The position numbers and the translations under genes were made by a program. From Trichoderma breve (lineage: Eukaryota; Ascomycota; Sordariomycetes; Hypocreales; Hypocreaceae), in the NCBI RefSeq assembly GCF_028502605.1, contig NC_079232.1:3286001-3350000 (forward strand): a stretch of 64,000 nt of DNA, read 5' to 3'. The notes under the pieces are model-generated. The model had not been told where the DNA came from and searched no databases. It saw nothing but the letters and a program-made list of their open reading frames with translations. Below, one piece after another: positions 34,133 through 45,384 of the stretch (positions within the stretch are counted from its first letter, which is position 1; every line of letters begins with the position of its first letter).

Positions 34133-37100
34133 CTATATCTCCTTTTTCGAGTCCTTGTTGCCGTTGGCCCGAATTTTCGGGTTTTGGGACGACCCATCAC
34201 CAACATCAATCCCATTGATGAACATGGCACTGACTCCTTCGAGAAGTGCAACAAATACGCACAAAAGACTGGCAATAACAAAATGGCTGATGGTGGATCC
34301 TATCTCCAACCAAGAGCCCTCGTCTTTAACGACCCAGAAGAAGTAAAGGGTCAGGATATCGCTGACTGCCATGACCACCATGAAGAATGCTGACGGAGCC
34401 ACTTGAAGTCGCTTGTTCAAAACGCCAAGATTTGCGGAAATGAGAACAAATGGGATCATCAACTTGAGAATCAGAAGTGCTCCTTGGGAAAATGGATCAA
34501 ACACGGGGATCAGCCGATTAACGCTGTCTAAGCTGAATGACGAGACGGATGCAACGTTTCCGGTACTGAAGAAAGCTGACTGAAGGAGGACCATGAAGAA
34601 CAGGGAAACACGGGCATCCGATAGCCGCAAGGGTCGATGCGATACGGCTTTGTCGGTCTTTGCAGACCCATTCGTGCTGGCGGCTTGGCTTTTGCCAAAC
34701 GTCTCGATACGATACTCTAGACGTACCCAAATGACCAACAGAAGTGAGAAAGCAACATAAAATAGACCCTCGTAAGAAATCGTGAAGATGATGAATGTCG
34801 GAGCGCACGTGAAGAACATCATGGCAAGGCGGTGCATGAAATTGCTGTTTGGCGATAACCGATGTAGTAAGGGGGTCAAAAAGGATGATACTATTTTGTC
34901 GTTAAAATTTCCGGCCATTATACTAGTGGGACTTTCGTATCAGAGAACATACCAAGAACAATCCATCCCATGATCTGGTTCCCCAGAGGCAAGCCCTGCT
35001 TGGCTTGAATCGACAGGGAGCTGGAGCGTGTCACTATTGTGGCAAGGATAATGAGGCCGACCTGTGATGCATATTTAGTACATTTCTTGTGTATATATGA
35101 TGTAGAGGCTTAAAGTAAACATACCTGAATACCCGTTGCCACCCGAGCAACCAAGGAATTTGTGTGATTACTGGACTTGGCAGTCTCAGAGGAAAAGTCG
35201 GACAGTACGAAAGGCTCAAAAATCATATAGAGCACTCCAATCAGACTCATGATCACACCGCTGGCCACACTATTCGGACATGTTAGAATTGGTAAAGACA
35301 AGGGAGGCCACTTGTATAGATCTTTGCAACATACATCATATCAACGTTCTCGTGTTTCATTGCTGGCAAGAGCGTGAAAGTGCTCATAACCAAACAAGAT
35401 ATCGCCCATGCTATGCTGAGAAGAGCATTGGAGCGGATAAAGGACGTGCCACACACGACGGGCCATATTGTTCCCAAGATGAACAGACCGGTTAGGATTT
35501 CACGATGGATGTAGCCGAGGGCCTATACCAAGTCAGCAACATTCATAGTGTCATTTACGCATAAACTTACCAAAGACACTATAACAGCGCAGTAAATAAT
35601 TGCATTTACAGCAAAGGCTGTAATATGGCTAGCTGATCCCATATGCCCAAAGAGCAACCGGCCTCCTTCCCGCAGGTTCTCCCTCTGAGCGTAAACCTCT
35701 TCCCAGAATACTACGGGAAAGAGGGCATATGCGTAATATGTCGAAGGAGACTTGGATGCTATAAAGGACGCATATAGTGCGGCCAATACGGAAAGGAACC
35801 CAAAAACGGTCGAGGTGCTGCGTTTGGGTGCAGTTGATGCCGGAACCACATACAAGTTGATCACCGTCGTGATAGCATATGTTATCCAACCGAGGTATCC
35901 AACTGTTATCAAGGCTCGCAGAAATAGCCAATCGTAGGTTTGAAGATAGCGCAATCCTTCCAGGGTGAGGTTGATGAGGGCGTCAGATTCCTCAATAGCT
36001 TCTTCATATTTTCCGAGTGAGATTAGTTGCTCAATGTTGGCCACACGTTGTGCCGGAGCAAGACCTGCATCGCCAAAGGCACCATACGGCTTATATCTCA
36101 TTTCGTTTGCTTGCTTCTTCTCTTCCTTCACCCTGTACATCTCTAATATCTCGCGAGCATTGGCCAACAGCCCTTCCGCCTTTTGACGAGTATTGGCGGA
36201 CAAATATGGGAGAGGCAGCTTGCCTACGGAGTTTACAGGAAACTCGGCGCCGATGAGATAGGACATGAGCGCAGCGATATCAGCCTGTGCGACGTCATGT
36301 CTTTGAACATGATCCAGTCCCCAATCGGCCGATAATTCGTCGTGGCCCGGGGCAATTGTTCCCGGATGGAGAACAGGGGGAGCCACACCCGAGCCCCAAC
36401 AGACCAAAGGCGTTCTCGTATTGTCTGGATGGCCATCACCGTGACTACCCCAATCGCTCATGCCATGATCCGCAGTGAAGACGAATGCAGTTCGGTCATC
36501 TGCATAGAATTTCTGGATGAGGTCTGTCACCTCTTGAACACCTTTATCGACGATTTGGATATTGTGCAGGTACTCTTTTGAGAAAGGTCTAAAACCATGG
36601 CCGGTTGTGTCCAGCCCGAGCAGGTGGAGGAAGAAGACAACCTTGTCTTGCCGAAGGGCTCGATTGAGGGTCTTGTTGGTTGCAGCCTGGGTGAATAAAT
36701 CTTTGACGTGATCAAAAACCCAGATGTCAAGATGCGTCGCATCTTTGGAGAAATCTTCGAAGTCGGCGGCATACATATATGCATCTACACGACCGGGAAC
36801 AGCTCCACGCTCAAACATTGGCAAGATATCAGGGCTGCCCCAACTCCAGGTATGACGACTCCTGTTGAAGACGCTGTCAAAATTGACAGGGTTAAGTTTC
36901 CATCCCGTTGCCACTGCAGAAACATCCTCGTAAAGGCCAGCAATCATGGCCACATGGCCAGGCCGGGATTCGGTAGGAACACGCGTGTGCGAAACTCCAA
37001 AGGTTCCATGCTGGAGGGCTCGGGAGCGAATAAAGGGAGCCAAGTGTCTGGGGATGAGGTCTTCGTCCGACTCGGGATATGGCTCAGGGAAGGCTTGAAA

Positions 37101-37380
37101 TGCTTTGTCGGCACGTAATCCGTCGCCTATTGAGTAAAGGTTAGCGAAAAATCCATGGCGAGTAGAGCGTTCAAGCTTGGAAAGCCACCGTGACAATCGT
37201 ACCAACAAAGAGGACTAATCGATCCGCAGGACTCTTTATATTTGCAGGGCGGTCCACTGACACCAGCTGCATGCCAGATACAATGGGGCTGACAAAATAG
37301 ATATCGAAGATGGAATAAATGTAGACCAAGTGGAAAACCACTGCAACGGCCAGGAAGCCCAACCGGCCCATGGCGGCCAT
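34133..37380 (-). CDS. MCD4: GPI ethanolamine phosphate transferase 1 (Mcd4/PIG-N)
   Basis: Adds ethanolamine phosphate to the first mannose of GPI precursors in the ER. Six exons, 37380-37203, 37126-35571, 35522-35335, 35269-35125, 35061-34953 and 34890-34133, give 977 aa. The N-terminal signal anchor (GRLGFLAVAVVFHLVYIYSIF) is followed by the luminal alkaline-phosphatase-like domain: FVGDGLRADKAF, SRPGHVAMIAGLYEDVSAV, GWKLNPVNFDSVFN, HLLGLDTTGHGFRP and FTADHGMSDWGSHGDG with the metal-binding Asp and His residues. The C-terminal half is a PigN-type multi-pass region of roughly 14 helices ending in a Lys-rich tail (GNKDSKKEI), which may serve as an ER retrieval signal. The frame is continuous across all five introns (48-76 bp). 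ATG 37380 begins right before the anchor. Confidence 0.95.
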
Positions 37381-38255
37381 GATGGTGGACGAGGATATGC
37401 GAAGACCACGAATGCAGCAAGAATGAAATGAATGGCAGAACAGTTAGAGAGCTTCCATAGCGTACCTTACCAGGCGCCTTTGAGCTGCGATCATTCGTGG
37501 CTTCTACAAGGCAGAGAGTGCTGATGTATTATAGAGATTCTGGAAGTAATACTGCTGGCGCATTTCAAAGAGATTTGATAGGCGTCGCGAAAGGGTCATG
37601 TTCCATTCTAGCGTTTGATAGGTCAATTGAGTTTACAGTGACGACTCAACTCAGCCACTAAAATGCATTAGCAACCGTGTTATTTCTTTTCCATTAATTA
37701 AAAAAAAAAATGGAGCAACGCAATACTTTCTGTGTTATTAGACATTCTGATTAAATATGATGATAATGCAGTAAAGGATGATACAATTACAGAGTGCAGC
37801 TGGTCATGCTCGTCTACTTTATAACATGTAAATTGCCTTCGGTGTAGAGATACTACTAAGGTATCTAACATGATGATGTTGCATCCTTCAATGCCAGTTT
37901 GGCAGATACAGGCAAACAGGTACCTAAGCAGATCATCTCAAATTCAATCGCAACCTTGAGGGCCTCACTGCCGCTATGCCCCACCTTTCACAAGCAACCG
38001 GCCTCAATTAGTACTCGGTACTTAAGGCCTCTATTTGCCTTGGCGGCGTTACTCTGTACCAAAAACTACCAGCACCTCGAACGCTCCGTGTTCTTCCTTG
38101 ACAGGCCGAGTCCACGTGACTCATCTTTGAGCGAGCAACGGGCTGCCGAATCTACAACCGAGGGCCGCTTCCAGCCGCTCAGAGTAGCCTATTTCCAACT
38201 GCTCTGGGCCAGAGGTGATGCTCTTAGACATCTGCAACTTCTCAATTGATTCACC
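37381..38255. promoter_or_regulatory. Divergent promoter region, MCD4 / ETFA
   Basis: An 875-bp gap between divergent starts, AT-rich at 37680-37860. A CACGTG E-box at 38113-38118 overlaps TGACTCA at 38117-38123, about 135 bp before the ETFA ATG. An open frame at 37899-38249 shows no family sequence and is taken as leader or promoter. Confidence 0.45.
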
Positions 38256-39365
38256 ATGTTGTCGCTGACTAGGCAACTGCTCTCCAAGCGTGGAGGCGCA
38301 GTCTTTGGCACAACCCTGCGACAGGCGTCCAAGTACAGCCGAAGCAATGCCCTCTCTACATTGGCTATCCTAGAGCAGCGAGACGGCCAGCTGATTCAAG
38401 GCTCGCTCAGTGCTGTTACAGCGGGCACCAAGCTTGGCGGCTCTGTTCACGCCTTTCTGGCCGGCAGCAGTGTTTCAACGGCGGCAGAGCAGGCTGCCAA
38501 AGTAAACGGGCTGGAAAAGATCATCACCGTAGAGAACGGTGCCTATGACAAAGTCTGGATGCCGCAACTTTCAACTGAGATATCATATAGCCGATGCTAA
38601 CACGAATTCAACTACTAGGGCCTTCCAGAGAACTATGCGCCATTGTTGGTTGAGAACATCAAGAAGGGCGGCTACACCCACGTCATTGCCGGCCACACAG
38701 CTTTCGGCAAAAGCGTCCTACCGAGAGTTGCAGCCCTGCTTGACTCGCAGCAGATTTCGGATGTCACAGCTATCGAAGACGAAAAGACATTCGTCCGCCC
38801 CATATATGCCGGAAACGCCATAGCTACCGTCGAATCTACCGATGCCATCAAGATTCTCACCATCCGTGGCACAGCCTTTCCCGCTGCAACCCCCGAACAG
38901 GCCTCTACCCCCATCGAGAGCGGAGTGGATGCCAAATCAGAGGCTGCTTCAGAGTGGGTGTCTGAGGACTTGGCCAAGTCGGATCGCCCAGATCTTTCTA
39001 CCGCTGGCAAGGTGGTCTCGGGAGGTCGTGGACTCAAGTCAAAGGAGGAATTCGACAAGGTCATGCTGCCTCTGGCTGATGCGCTGGGTGCCGCCGTTGG
39101 CGCATCACGAGCCGCTGTCGACAGCGGATACGCAGACAACAGTCTCCAGGTTGGACAGACTGGAAAGGTTGTTGCCCCTCAGCTGTACATGGCCGTTGGA
39201 ATCTCAGGCGCCATCCAGCACTTGGCGGGCATGAAGGATAGCAAGGTCATTGCGGCCATCAACAAAGATCCTGATGCGCCCATCTTCCAGATCGCCGATG
39301 TCGGACTCGTCGGTGACCTCTTCGAAAAGGTCCCGGAATTAACAGAGAAGATTAAGAGCTCTTAA
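38256..39365 (+). CDS. ETFA: Electron transfer flavoprotein alpha subunit, mitochondrial
   Basis: The alpha subunit of ETF carries FAD and moves electrons from acyl-CoA and other dehydrogenases to ETF-ubiquinone oxidoreductase. Exons 38256-38552 and 38619-39365 (66-bp intron) give 347 aa. The first ~30 residues ([17 protein letters not shown]) resemble a mitochondrial presequence. Family motifs: [19 protein letters not shown], the join [42 protein letters not shown], and the C-terminal FAD-binding signature [44 protein letters not shown]. The donor is GTCTGG, which is unusual in positions 3-6, but the CTAAC branch site and TAG acceptor are good and no other donor restores the conserved frame. 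It runs tail to tail with ARH1. Confidence 0.95.
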
Positions 39366-39377
39366 ACAACCACATAT

Positions 39378-39413
39378 AGTACAAATACAATACAATACAA
39401 TATAGTACAACAC
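39378..39413. repeat. Short TACAA tandem repeat between ETFA and ARH1
   Basis: Four to six imperfect copies of ATACA/TACAA lie in the 76-bp space between the two convergent stop codons. It probably belongs to the overlapping 3' ends; no function can be assigned from sequence. Confidence 0.6.
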
Positions 39414-39441
39414 GTTACATGCAATGCAATGCCCTGGCCCC

Positions 39442-41129
39442 TCATTTGATGGAGCTGAGCATGTCTCTAATGCTGGTGAACTTTTCTCTAGGTTTACCTC
39501 TCGTTAGCCCTTGCGCTGTTTCGGCTTGGTCTATCTGGCGCCATTGATCCCAAGTGACTACTTCATCAGCTTGGGCGCCAACGTCAGCTCTGATTGCCTC
39601 CCATCCCTCAGCCGTGCCGTTTCCTGAGCGACCTAGAAAGGGAGCCCCTGACAGCCAGTCGTGCACCACAGCATCGCCAGTTATGAATGCGTCGCTCATG
39701 GTAGACGCAATCACGCCAGTGGGACCTCGTTTAACCCAGCCAGAGCAGTAGACGCCAGGTAGAGCCGGTGGATGAGTCCCGGCGGGCTCAACAAGGTCGG
39801 TTGACGATTGTGTTGCTCGGCCCAGCCCGTCGTTGGTGATGATCCCTCGCTTCTCATCGAATTGGATACCGACCTCGGTAAATCCCGGTAGAGCCACTGA
39901 TTTGTAACCGACAGATCGAAAAGCTATATCTGATGGAAGGGTAACAGTTTCGTCTGTACGAGCTACCGATGATCGAGGGTTGAATGGATCATCCAGCTTC
40001 GTTACATAAAACTCGGTGCTGCCTACAAGAGAAGGATTCCGCCTGTCTTCAATAAAGGCTTTTGGCGACAAGCAGTTGTCTAGTGACCAAGATTTCGGTG
40101 TCTCAGAAACGCTAGCTGACGTTCCCTTTCGAATGACTTCCATGAGTCTCTTGGTGGCTCTTGGAAGAGTATCAAGAGCTGCTGGTATCAGCGAGTTATC
40201 CGCTCCATGAAAAGCCACCCCAGAAAGTTTCATTAACTCTCGCACTTCCTTGATTGTAAAAGCCGCCTAAAACAGTAAAATTAGCCATTTAAACAACGAT
40301 GAACGCAGCTTTGCCTCAGTTGCTCTGCTTACCTGCATTGGCCCTCTCCGTCCTACAACATGAACCCTCTTAATGCGGCTTTGTGCTAGCTGTGCGAGGG
40401 CTCGATCTGATATATCAGTCTTCCGTAGCACATCAACATCCTCTAGTAAAATTCTGGCTACGTCCAAGGCAACATTGCCTTGGCCGATGATGACTGCTTC
40501 CTCTGCCCGTGAAAGATCTGGCTCATGCTGGCCACAATCTGGATGGCCATTGTACCAGCCGACGAATTCGCGGGCTGAGTAAATGCCTTTAAGAGATGCT
40601 TCGCCTGGAATGTGAAGCTTCTTGTCCTCTGCCGCCCCGTATGCAAAGACAACAGAGTCGTAATGACTCATGAGCACCTTGAGAGGTATGGTGCAATGCT
40701 CTGCCAAATGCCCAGGATGACCAATGGAGGCATTTCCTACAAACGTAAAGTTGGGAGAGGAAGCAACTTCATCAAATTTGTCTTTGCAGTTCTATATATG
40801 TGGTTTAGTTAGATCATTTAGCTCCAAGGATGGAGGCGCAGCAGCTTCTTCACCTTTACTTCGGGATGGTCTGGAGCAACTCCGTGGCGCACAAGACCAA
40901 ACGGGACCGGCAAAGCCTCGTACATGTCCACACGGGCCTGTGGAAGCTTAGACATGACACGATATGCTGTATAAAATCCAGCAGGACCGGATCCAACTAC
41001 GGCCATGCGAAATGGGGCATCGGCCTGCCGCGAGAGACATGGTGAGACACTGTAATTTCTCACGGAGCCTCTGAGAAAGAGATTTCGACGTGTCCACGCC
41101 GCTCGCCTGGGAAGGGTGAGAATCATCAT
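39442..41129 (-). CDS. ARH1: Mitochondrial NADPH:adrenodoxin (ferredoxin) oxidoreductase Arh1
   Basis: A flavoprotein that passes electrons from NADPH to mitochondrial ferredoxin (Yah1) for Fe-S cluster and heme A synthesis. Exons 41129-40854, 40791-40333 and 40266-39442 give 519 aa. An Arg-rich presequence (MMILTLPRRAAWTRRNLFLR) precedes the FAD-binding MAVVGSGPAGFYTAYRVM. Further: LPVPFGLVRHGVAPDHPEVK and after the intron NCKDKFDEVA; VVFAYGAAEDKKLHIPGE; the NADP loop EAVIIGQGNVALDVARILL; RVHVVGRRGPMQ; and the C-terminal GVYCSGWVKRGPTGVIASTMSDA. All cofactor loops look intact. It is divergent from the next gene (454-bp gap) and convergent with ETFA. Confidence 0.95.
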
Positions 41130-41583
41130 GAAAACGGGCGCTTGCGGTAGCCCATTCCGGTGGAAAAGAAATGTTCCCTCATGATGCCCATCGGACGGCG
41201 GAGTGAAAGGCGAACGGCTTAAGATTCTTTCTTACTGGCAGATCGGGCCGGACCGCATCGGTCATCGGAGCTCCGAAAGCGCGTTGCTGTGGCAACCCGG
41301 CGCCCAGTACGGCCTCACCAGCTCCCAATCAGAGCTCAGCTCTAGAGACGGGAAGCGGCAGGGAGCAAGCTGAGCGTCGTGCATGGAGCTAGCCAATACG
41401 GTGTTGTACATGGTAATCAATCGTATTGGAAAAAAGGCCATCCGTCCATCCCTTTGCGCGACTGGCATTTCCAAACCTCTTTCATTCTTTTCCTCCATTG
41501 TTTAGGCGAGTCACAACATTCCACAGCAAGCACAACTCCACGCGAACCGCTTGCAAGGGCGGAAGTGCCCCGACTCCGACAGA
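41130..41583. promoter_or_regulatory. Divergent promoter region, ARH1 / membrane protein
   Basis: A 454-bp gap between divergent starts. A non-ATG extension of the right-hand frame reaches 41551. No distinct motif or repeat was recognised. Confidence 0.4.
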
Positions 41584-43380
41584 ATGGGCCAGCAGCCTTT
41601 CATGTATAGTGCGCCAACGCGCGAGGATTCGAGATTCCCAACTGCTACCTTTGATCCAAAGGCTGTTACCCGCGCGAGCTGGGAGCCCAAGAAGAGAAAA
41701 GCTGCGCCAAATGGACCGTTGGTATCGTTTGATCTTCATCCCGAGTACGTTTGGCTCCAAGTGAGACTCAAGAAGCAACAATTGACATTCCGTTCTAGCT
41801 ACCATGTCATTCTACCACATCGATCGGGCAATTATTCCCCTTTGGATCTCAGGATCAAAGCCTACATCACATGGTTGAGGCGAGTCCAGGTTGCGCTGCG
41901 TGGTTTGCAGTTGATTGCCGCCATTGGTGTGCTGGTTCTCTTTTCTCTGTTTACGGGTGTAGACGACACCACCGCTTGGGCAATGAGGATTCTGGTATGT
42001 AGCTCGCCCCAAGACGTCTTGGTCTTGTCAATTTCACACAAAAGTACGGAATACCAAGGTATCTAATACTGTTCACAGCAAGCGATCACAATCACCCACT
42101 CAGCTTACGCCATATACCACCTCTCCCGAGATGCGGTGGCTAGAGCACCTGCATCCTCAGCGGCTTACCATTTCGGCTGTGTCGTATTGGACTCGGGGGC
42201 TATAGCTGGCTATGTTCTCGGAGCCCTTACCTTACATAAAAATGCCACAAATTGGGGAGTCGTCTTCAACAACCAAGACATAATGACCAAGTTTACCTCA
42301 GCTGTGCTGTATACCGCAGTTGGCGCGGGTGGCACGCATGTGCTCACGCTCTCATCAAGTGCCTGGCTGGGATGGCTGTTCCGCAAGATTAGCCTTATGC
42401 CGCCGGACATGAACCCTCTCGAGGACAACTTGACGGCCCGACCCGCGCACAAGAGAAACAAATCGTCGCTATCCACCAATACGAGCTACGCACCTGAAGC
42501 TGAGAAGCCCTGGCAGGAGAGTCGACGTAATTCGGCGAGCGTCTATGACGCTGTCCCAGAACGCGTCTCAGTTTCTTTCATGCACACAAGGACTGAGTCG
42601 CGTGATTCTGCCATCAGCATGGGATCGAGAATCAGCGCTTCACCTGAACGCAAGAAGGCTGGGCTTAGATATCAGCCACGCGCGTCAAACCCAATCTCTT
42701 ACTCCGAGGTCCCGTCTCATGAGCCCGAAATATCGCCACATAGGGCCAGCAAGGCCCCTGCGACTCAGAATGCAGAGACGCGGAGGCCACCCGCAGTTTC
42801 ACGAGCACTTATGCCCGGTCAACGTGCAGTGCGCTCCCATCGTTCCTCAGGCTCAAAGTCCTATGCCGCTCTAGAAAACCCGTACAGCACGGGTGGAATT
42901 TCTTCCGACTCAGAGGGTGAAGAGAGCACCTTGGGCGACATTCTTCGACAGAAGGGCCGACTTGGCATCACACATCCTAAGCCCCTAACGTCGAACCCAA
43001 TCCTTCCAAGGCCGCTAAACACTCGCAATACTCTCCGTGGTCAAATAGATTATGACGCACAATATGAAGCTTCTGACGGAGAGCCAACTAGCTGGCTAAG
43101 TCAAGATGTTGACCACAGCCAGGAGGAGCAGAATATGCGGTCCCAGAGGTATCGAGATAGCTCTATCCAGCTTGACAGCCACTTTGACACAAAGCATTCG
43201 AGCGGTGATGAAGTTCTGTCGGCACCAACCGCACTCGGCAGTAGCCGCAAAGTTTCATCCGGAAACGATTATTGGTCGAACCCCTCAGCCGCTTACGAGC
43301 GACGAAGAGCCAGTGGTAAGATGGCGGAAGAGGGCAGAGCTGAAGGAGGCAGAGCATTGTTGGGAACAAAGGTTAGGTGA
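41584..43380 (+). CDS. Unrecognised four-helix membrane protein with long disordered tail
   Basis: Exons 41584-41744, 41799-41994 and 42079-43380 give 552 aa in one frame; the first join produces FDLHP-DYHVILPHRSG. About four hydrophobic helices lie in residues ~85-255: QVALRGLQLIAAIGVLVLF, the segment spanning AMRIL-QAITITHSAYAIYHL, FGCVVLDSGAIAGYVLGAL, and FTSAVLYTAVGAGGTHVLTL. This is MARVEL-like in layout but no family motif was identified. The remaining ~300 residues are hydrophilic, rich in Ser, Arg and Pro (NPYSTGGISSDSEGEESTLG), probably a cytosolic, phosphorylated tail. I do not recognise a function. ATG 41584 is the first in frame; a TTG-started extension exists. Confidence is in the gene, not in a role. 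Confidence 0.75.
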
Positions 43381-43991
43381 GCTAGAGTGAAACAATGCTT
43401 CATGTTCGTAGATATATAGGCACGGGGGTTCCAGGCTGGTAGGATAGGCCGCAGTACGTACGAGTATAATGATAATGCAAGCAAGCAAGCACTTCTTTCT
43501 GGATATACGAGTATTCGTATCATTTCGCTTGTCTGTTAGTGTAACCATGATAGATAATACCTTTGCCCGCCCCGTGCTTCGTAGCATGATTGGATCAACA
43601 TCTGACACCTATCATAGTTACGGTATAGCACAGAGCATAGTTAAAAGTAGGCTGGCCGGCGCGCTCCGCAATTTTAGCGGGAGAGGAGATCCGAAAGCTC
43701 CGATCAAGAAGACGCCAGCTGTTTTGTTGGGCGTGTATTCTCGACGCGCTCTTGGGCATTTCCCATCGCTTTTCTCTGGTACTCGGTACAGTCGGGCTTC
43801 GAAAGCCGCCTAACCCACCCAAAGCCGCCCTGCTTTCAGCCACTCGGCATCGAGTTTCCTGCTGGTCTGTCTTATATCTGGGCCTCTTATTTTTTTCTCT
43901 TTCCCTTCCCCCATCCCATTTCTCTCGTTGAATTGCGCCGTTCTTTGCCATTGCATAACCCAATTGGGTTCTACCGTTTGTTGTCGCAGTC
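43381..43991. promoter_or_regulatory. Gap between membrane protein and ELO elongase
   Basis: 611 bp between two plus-strand genes, holding a 3' end and the elongase promoter. A pyrimidine-rich stretch lies at about 43885-43930, close to the ATG. A 114-codon frame (43469-43813) has no recognisable protein and is not called. Confidence 0.4.
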
Positions 43992-45037
43992 ATGGCAGAC
44001 TCTCTGCCCCTTCCCAGCGTCGAAAGACCTTTTGGCATCCATCTGTGGCCGCTCTTTAGCAAGGCGTTTGAGTATGTGGCAGGATATCCGGCCGAGGAGT
44101 TCGACTTTGTCGTTGGCAAGACGCCCATGTCCACGCTGAGGGACACGTCCATCTTTGTCGCCATTTACTACCTCATTATTTTCGGTGGCCGCGAGCTGAT
44201 GCGGAGTCGAGAGCCCTTCAAGCTCAAGACGCTCTTTCTGATACACAACTTCGTCCTCACGGCCGTCAGCGCTGTTCTCCTCGCCCTTTTCTTTGAGCAA
44301 TTGCTCCCCACTATCGTTCGACGCGGAACCCTCTTCGCTGTCTGCGATGCTGATGGCGGCTGGACACAACCTCTCGTGGTCCTGTACTATGTATGCTGGC
44401 CGCTCAAGAGACTTCCAAGTTGTCTACATGCTAACCGTTCTCATAGATGACCTATCTCACCAAATATCTCGAACTCCTGGACACGGTTTTCCTCTTCCTC
44501 AAGAAGAAGCCTCTGACTTTCCTTCACTGCTACCACCACGGCGCAACGGCGGTCCTTTGCTATACACAGCTAATTGGAAGCACATCGGTCCAATGGGTTC
44601 CCATCACTCTGAACCTCTTTGTCCATGTCGTCATGTACTGGTACTATTTCCAGAGCGCTCGCGGGGTGCGCATCTGGTGGAAGGAGTGGGTGACTCGCCT
44701 GCAAATCATCCAGTTTGTCATTGACCTTGGCTTCGTCTATTTTGCATCATACACATACTTTACATACAACTACTGGCCTTGGATGCCCAACTGGGGCAAC
44801 TGCGCCGGCAAGGAATTCGCTGCCTACTCTGGCATCATTGTTCTCAGCTCATATCTCGTCCTCTTCATTTCCTTTTACTTTGCAACTTATGCAAACAAGG
44901 GGAAGAAGTCTACTACGCAGAAATCGACACGCCAGGCTTCAAAGGCATCAGCTTCGGCATCTGGAGTGTCCGCCCAGGGCGAGGGCTATGCTGCTACCAA
45001 CGGCGTTTCGACTCGGTCTCGAAAGGCCAAGAACTAA
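43992..45037 (+). CDS. ELO-family very-long-chain fatty acid elongase
   Basis: The 3-ketoacyl-CoA synthase of the ER fatty-acid elongation cycle. Exons 43992-44390 and 44447-45037 (56-bp intron, GTATGC donor, GCTAAC branch) give 329 aa with about seven membrane segments. Conserved motifs: the segment [20 protein letters not shown], the HxxHH box as [33 protein letters not shown], and [16 protein letters not shown]. The C-terminal tail is rich in Lys, Ser and Thr ([11 protein letters not shown] and RSRKAKN), compatible with ER retention. Closest to the fungal ELO2/ELO3 (FEN1/SUR4) group by the long HxxHH context, but chain-length specificity cannot be told from sequence alone. Confidence 0.92.
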
Positions 45038-45384
45038 GTGACGAGCCAAATTGCGATTACGACAAAAACGCATTGTACGAATGAAGGGCAACTATTGCAT
45101 TAATGGAAAAGCATGACAAGACGATAAATAATGTCCATTTCAATATTTAAGGAGGGCGCAACGGCGGGGATCAGATTATAGAGGAATATATATATGTACG
45201 CATAGATGGGGTCAAAAAAACTTGCATCTCAGTAGTTAATAATCTGGTGTATACACCATGAGCAAGCAAATAAAATTCCTAGTGATTAATTCCATTTTGT
45301 ACAGCCGCCTTATACCACCATATTATTAACATTATATAGAGTGAGCATAAACATAGTTATATTCTAGCCAGAAAAAAAAATCTT
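45038..45384. other. Convergent 3' gap, ELO / GEA
   Basis: A 347-bp AT-rich region between convergent stops, with several AATAAA-like words on both strands. No gene was seen. Confidence 0.4.

Noticed and set aside
36708..37118. Plus-strand frame antisense to MCD4
   Set aside because: It mirrors a strongly conserved part of MCD4 and encodes no recognisable protein.
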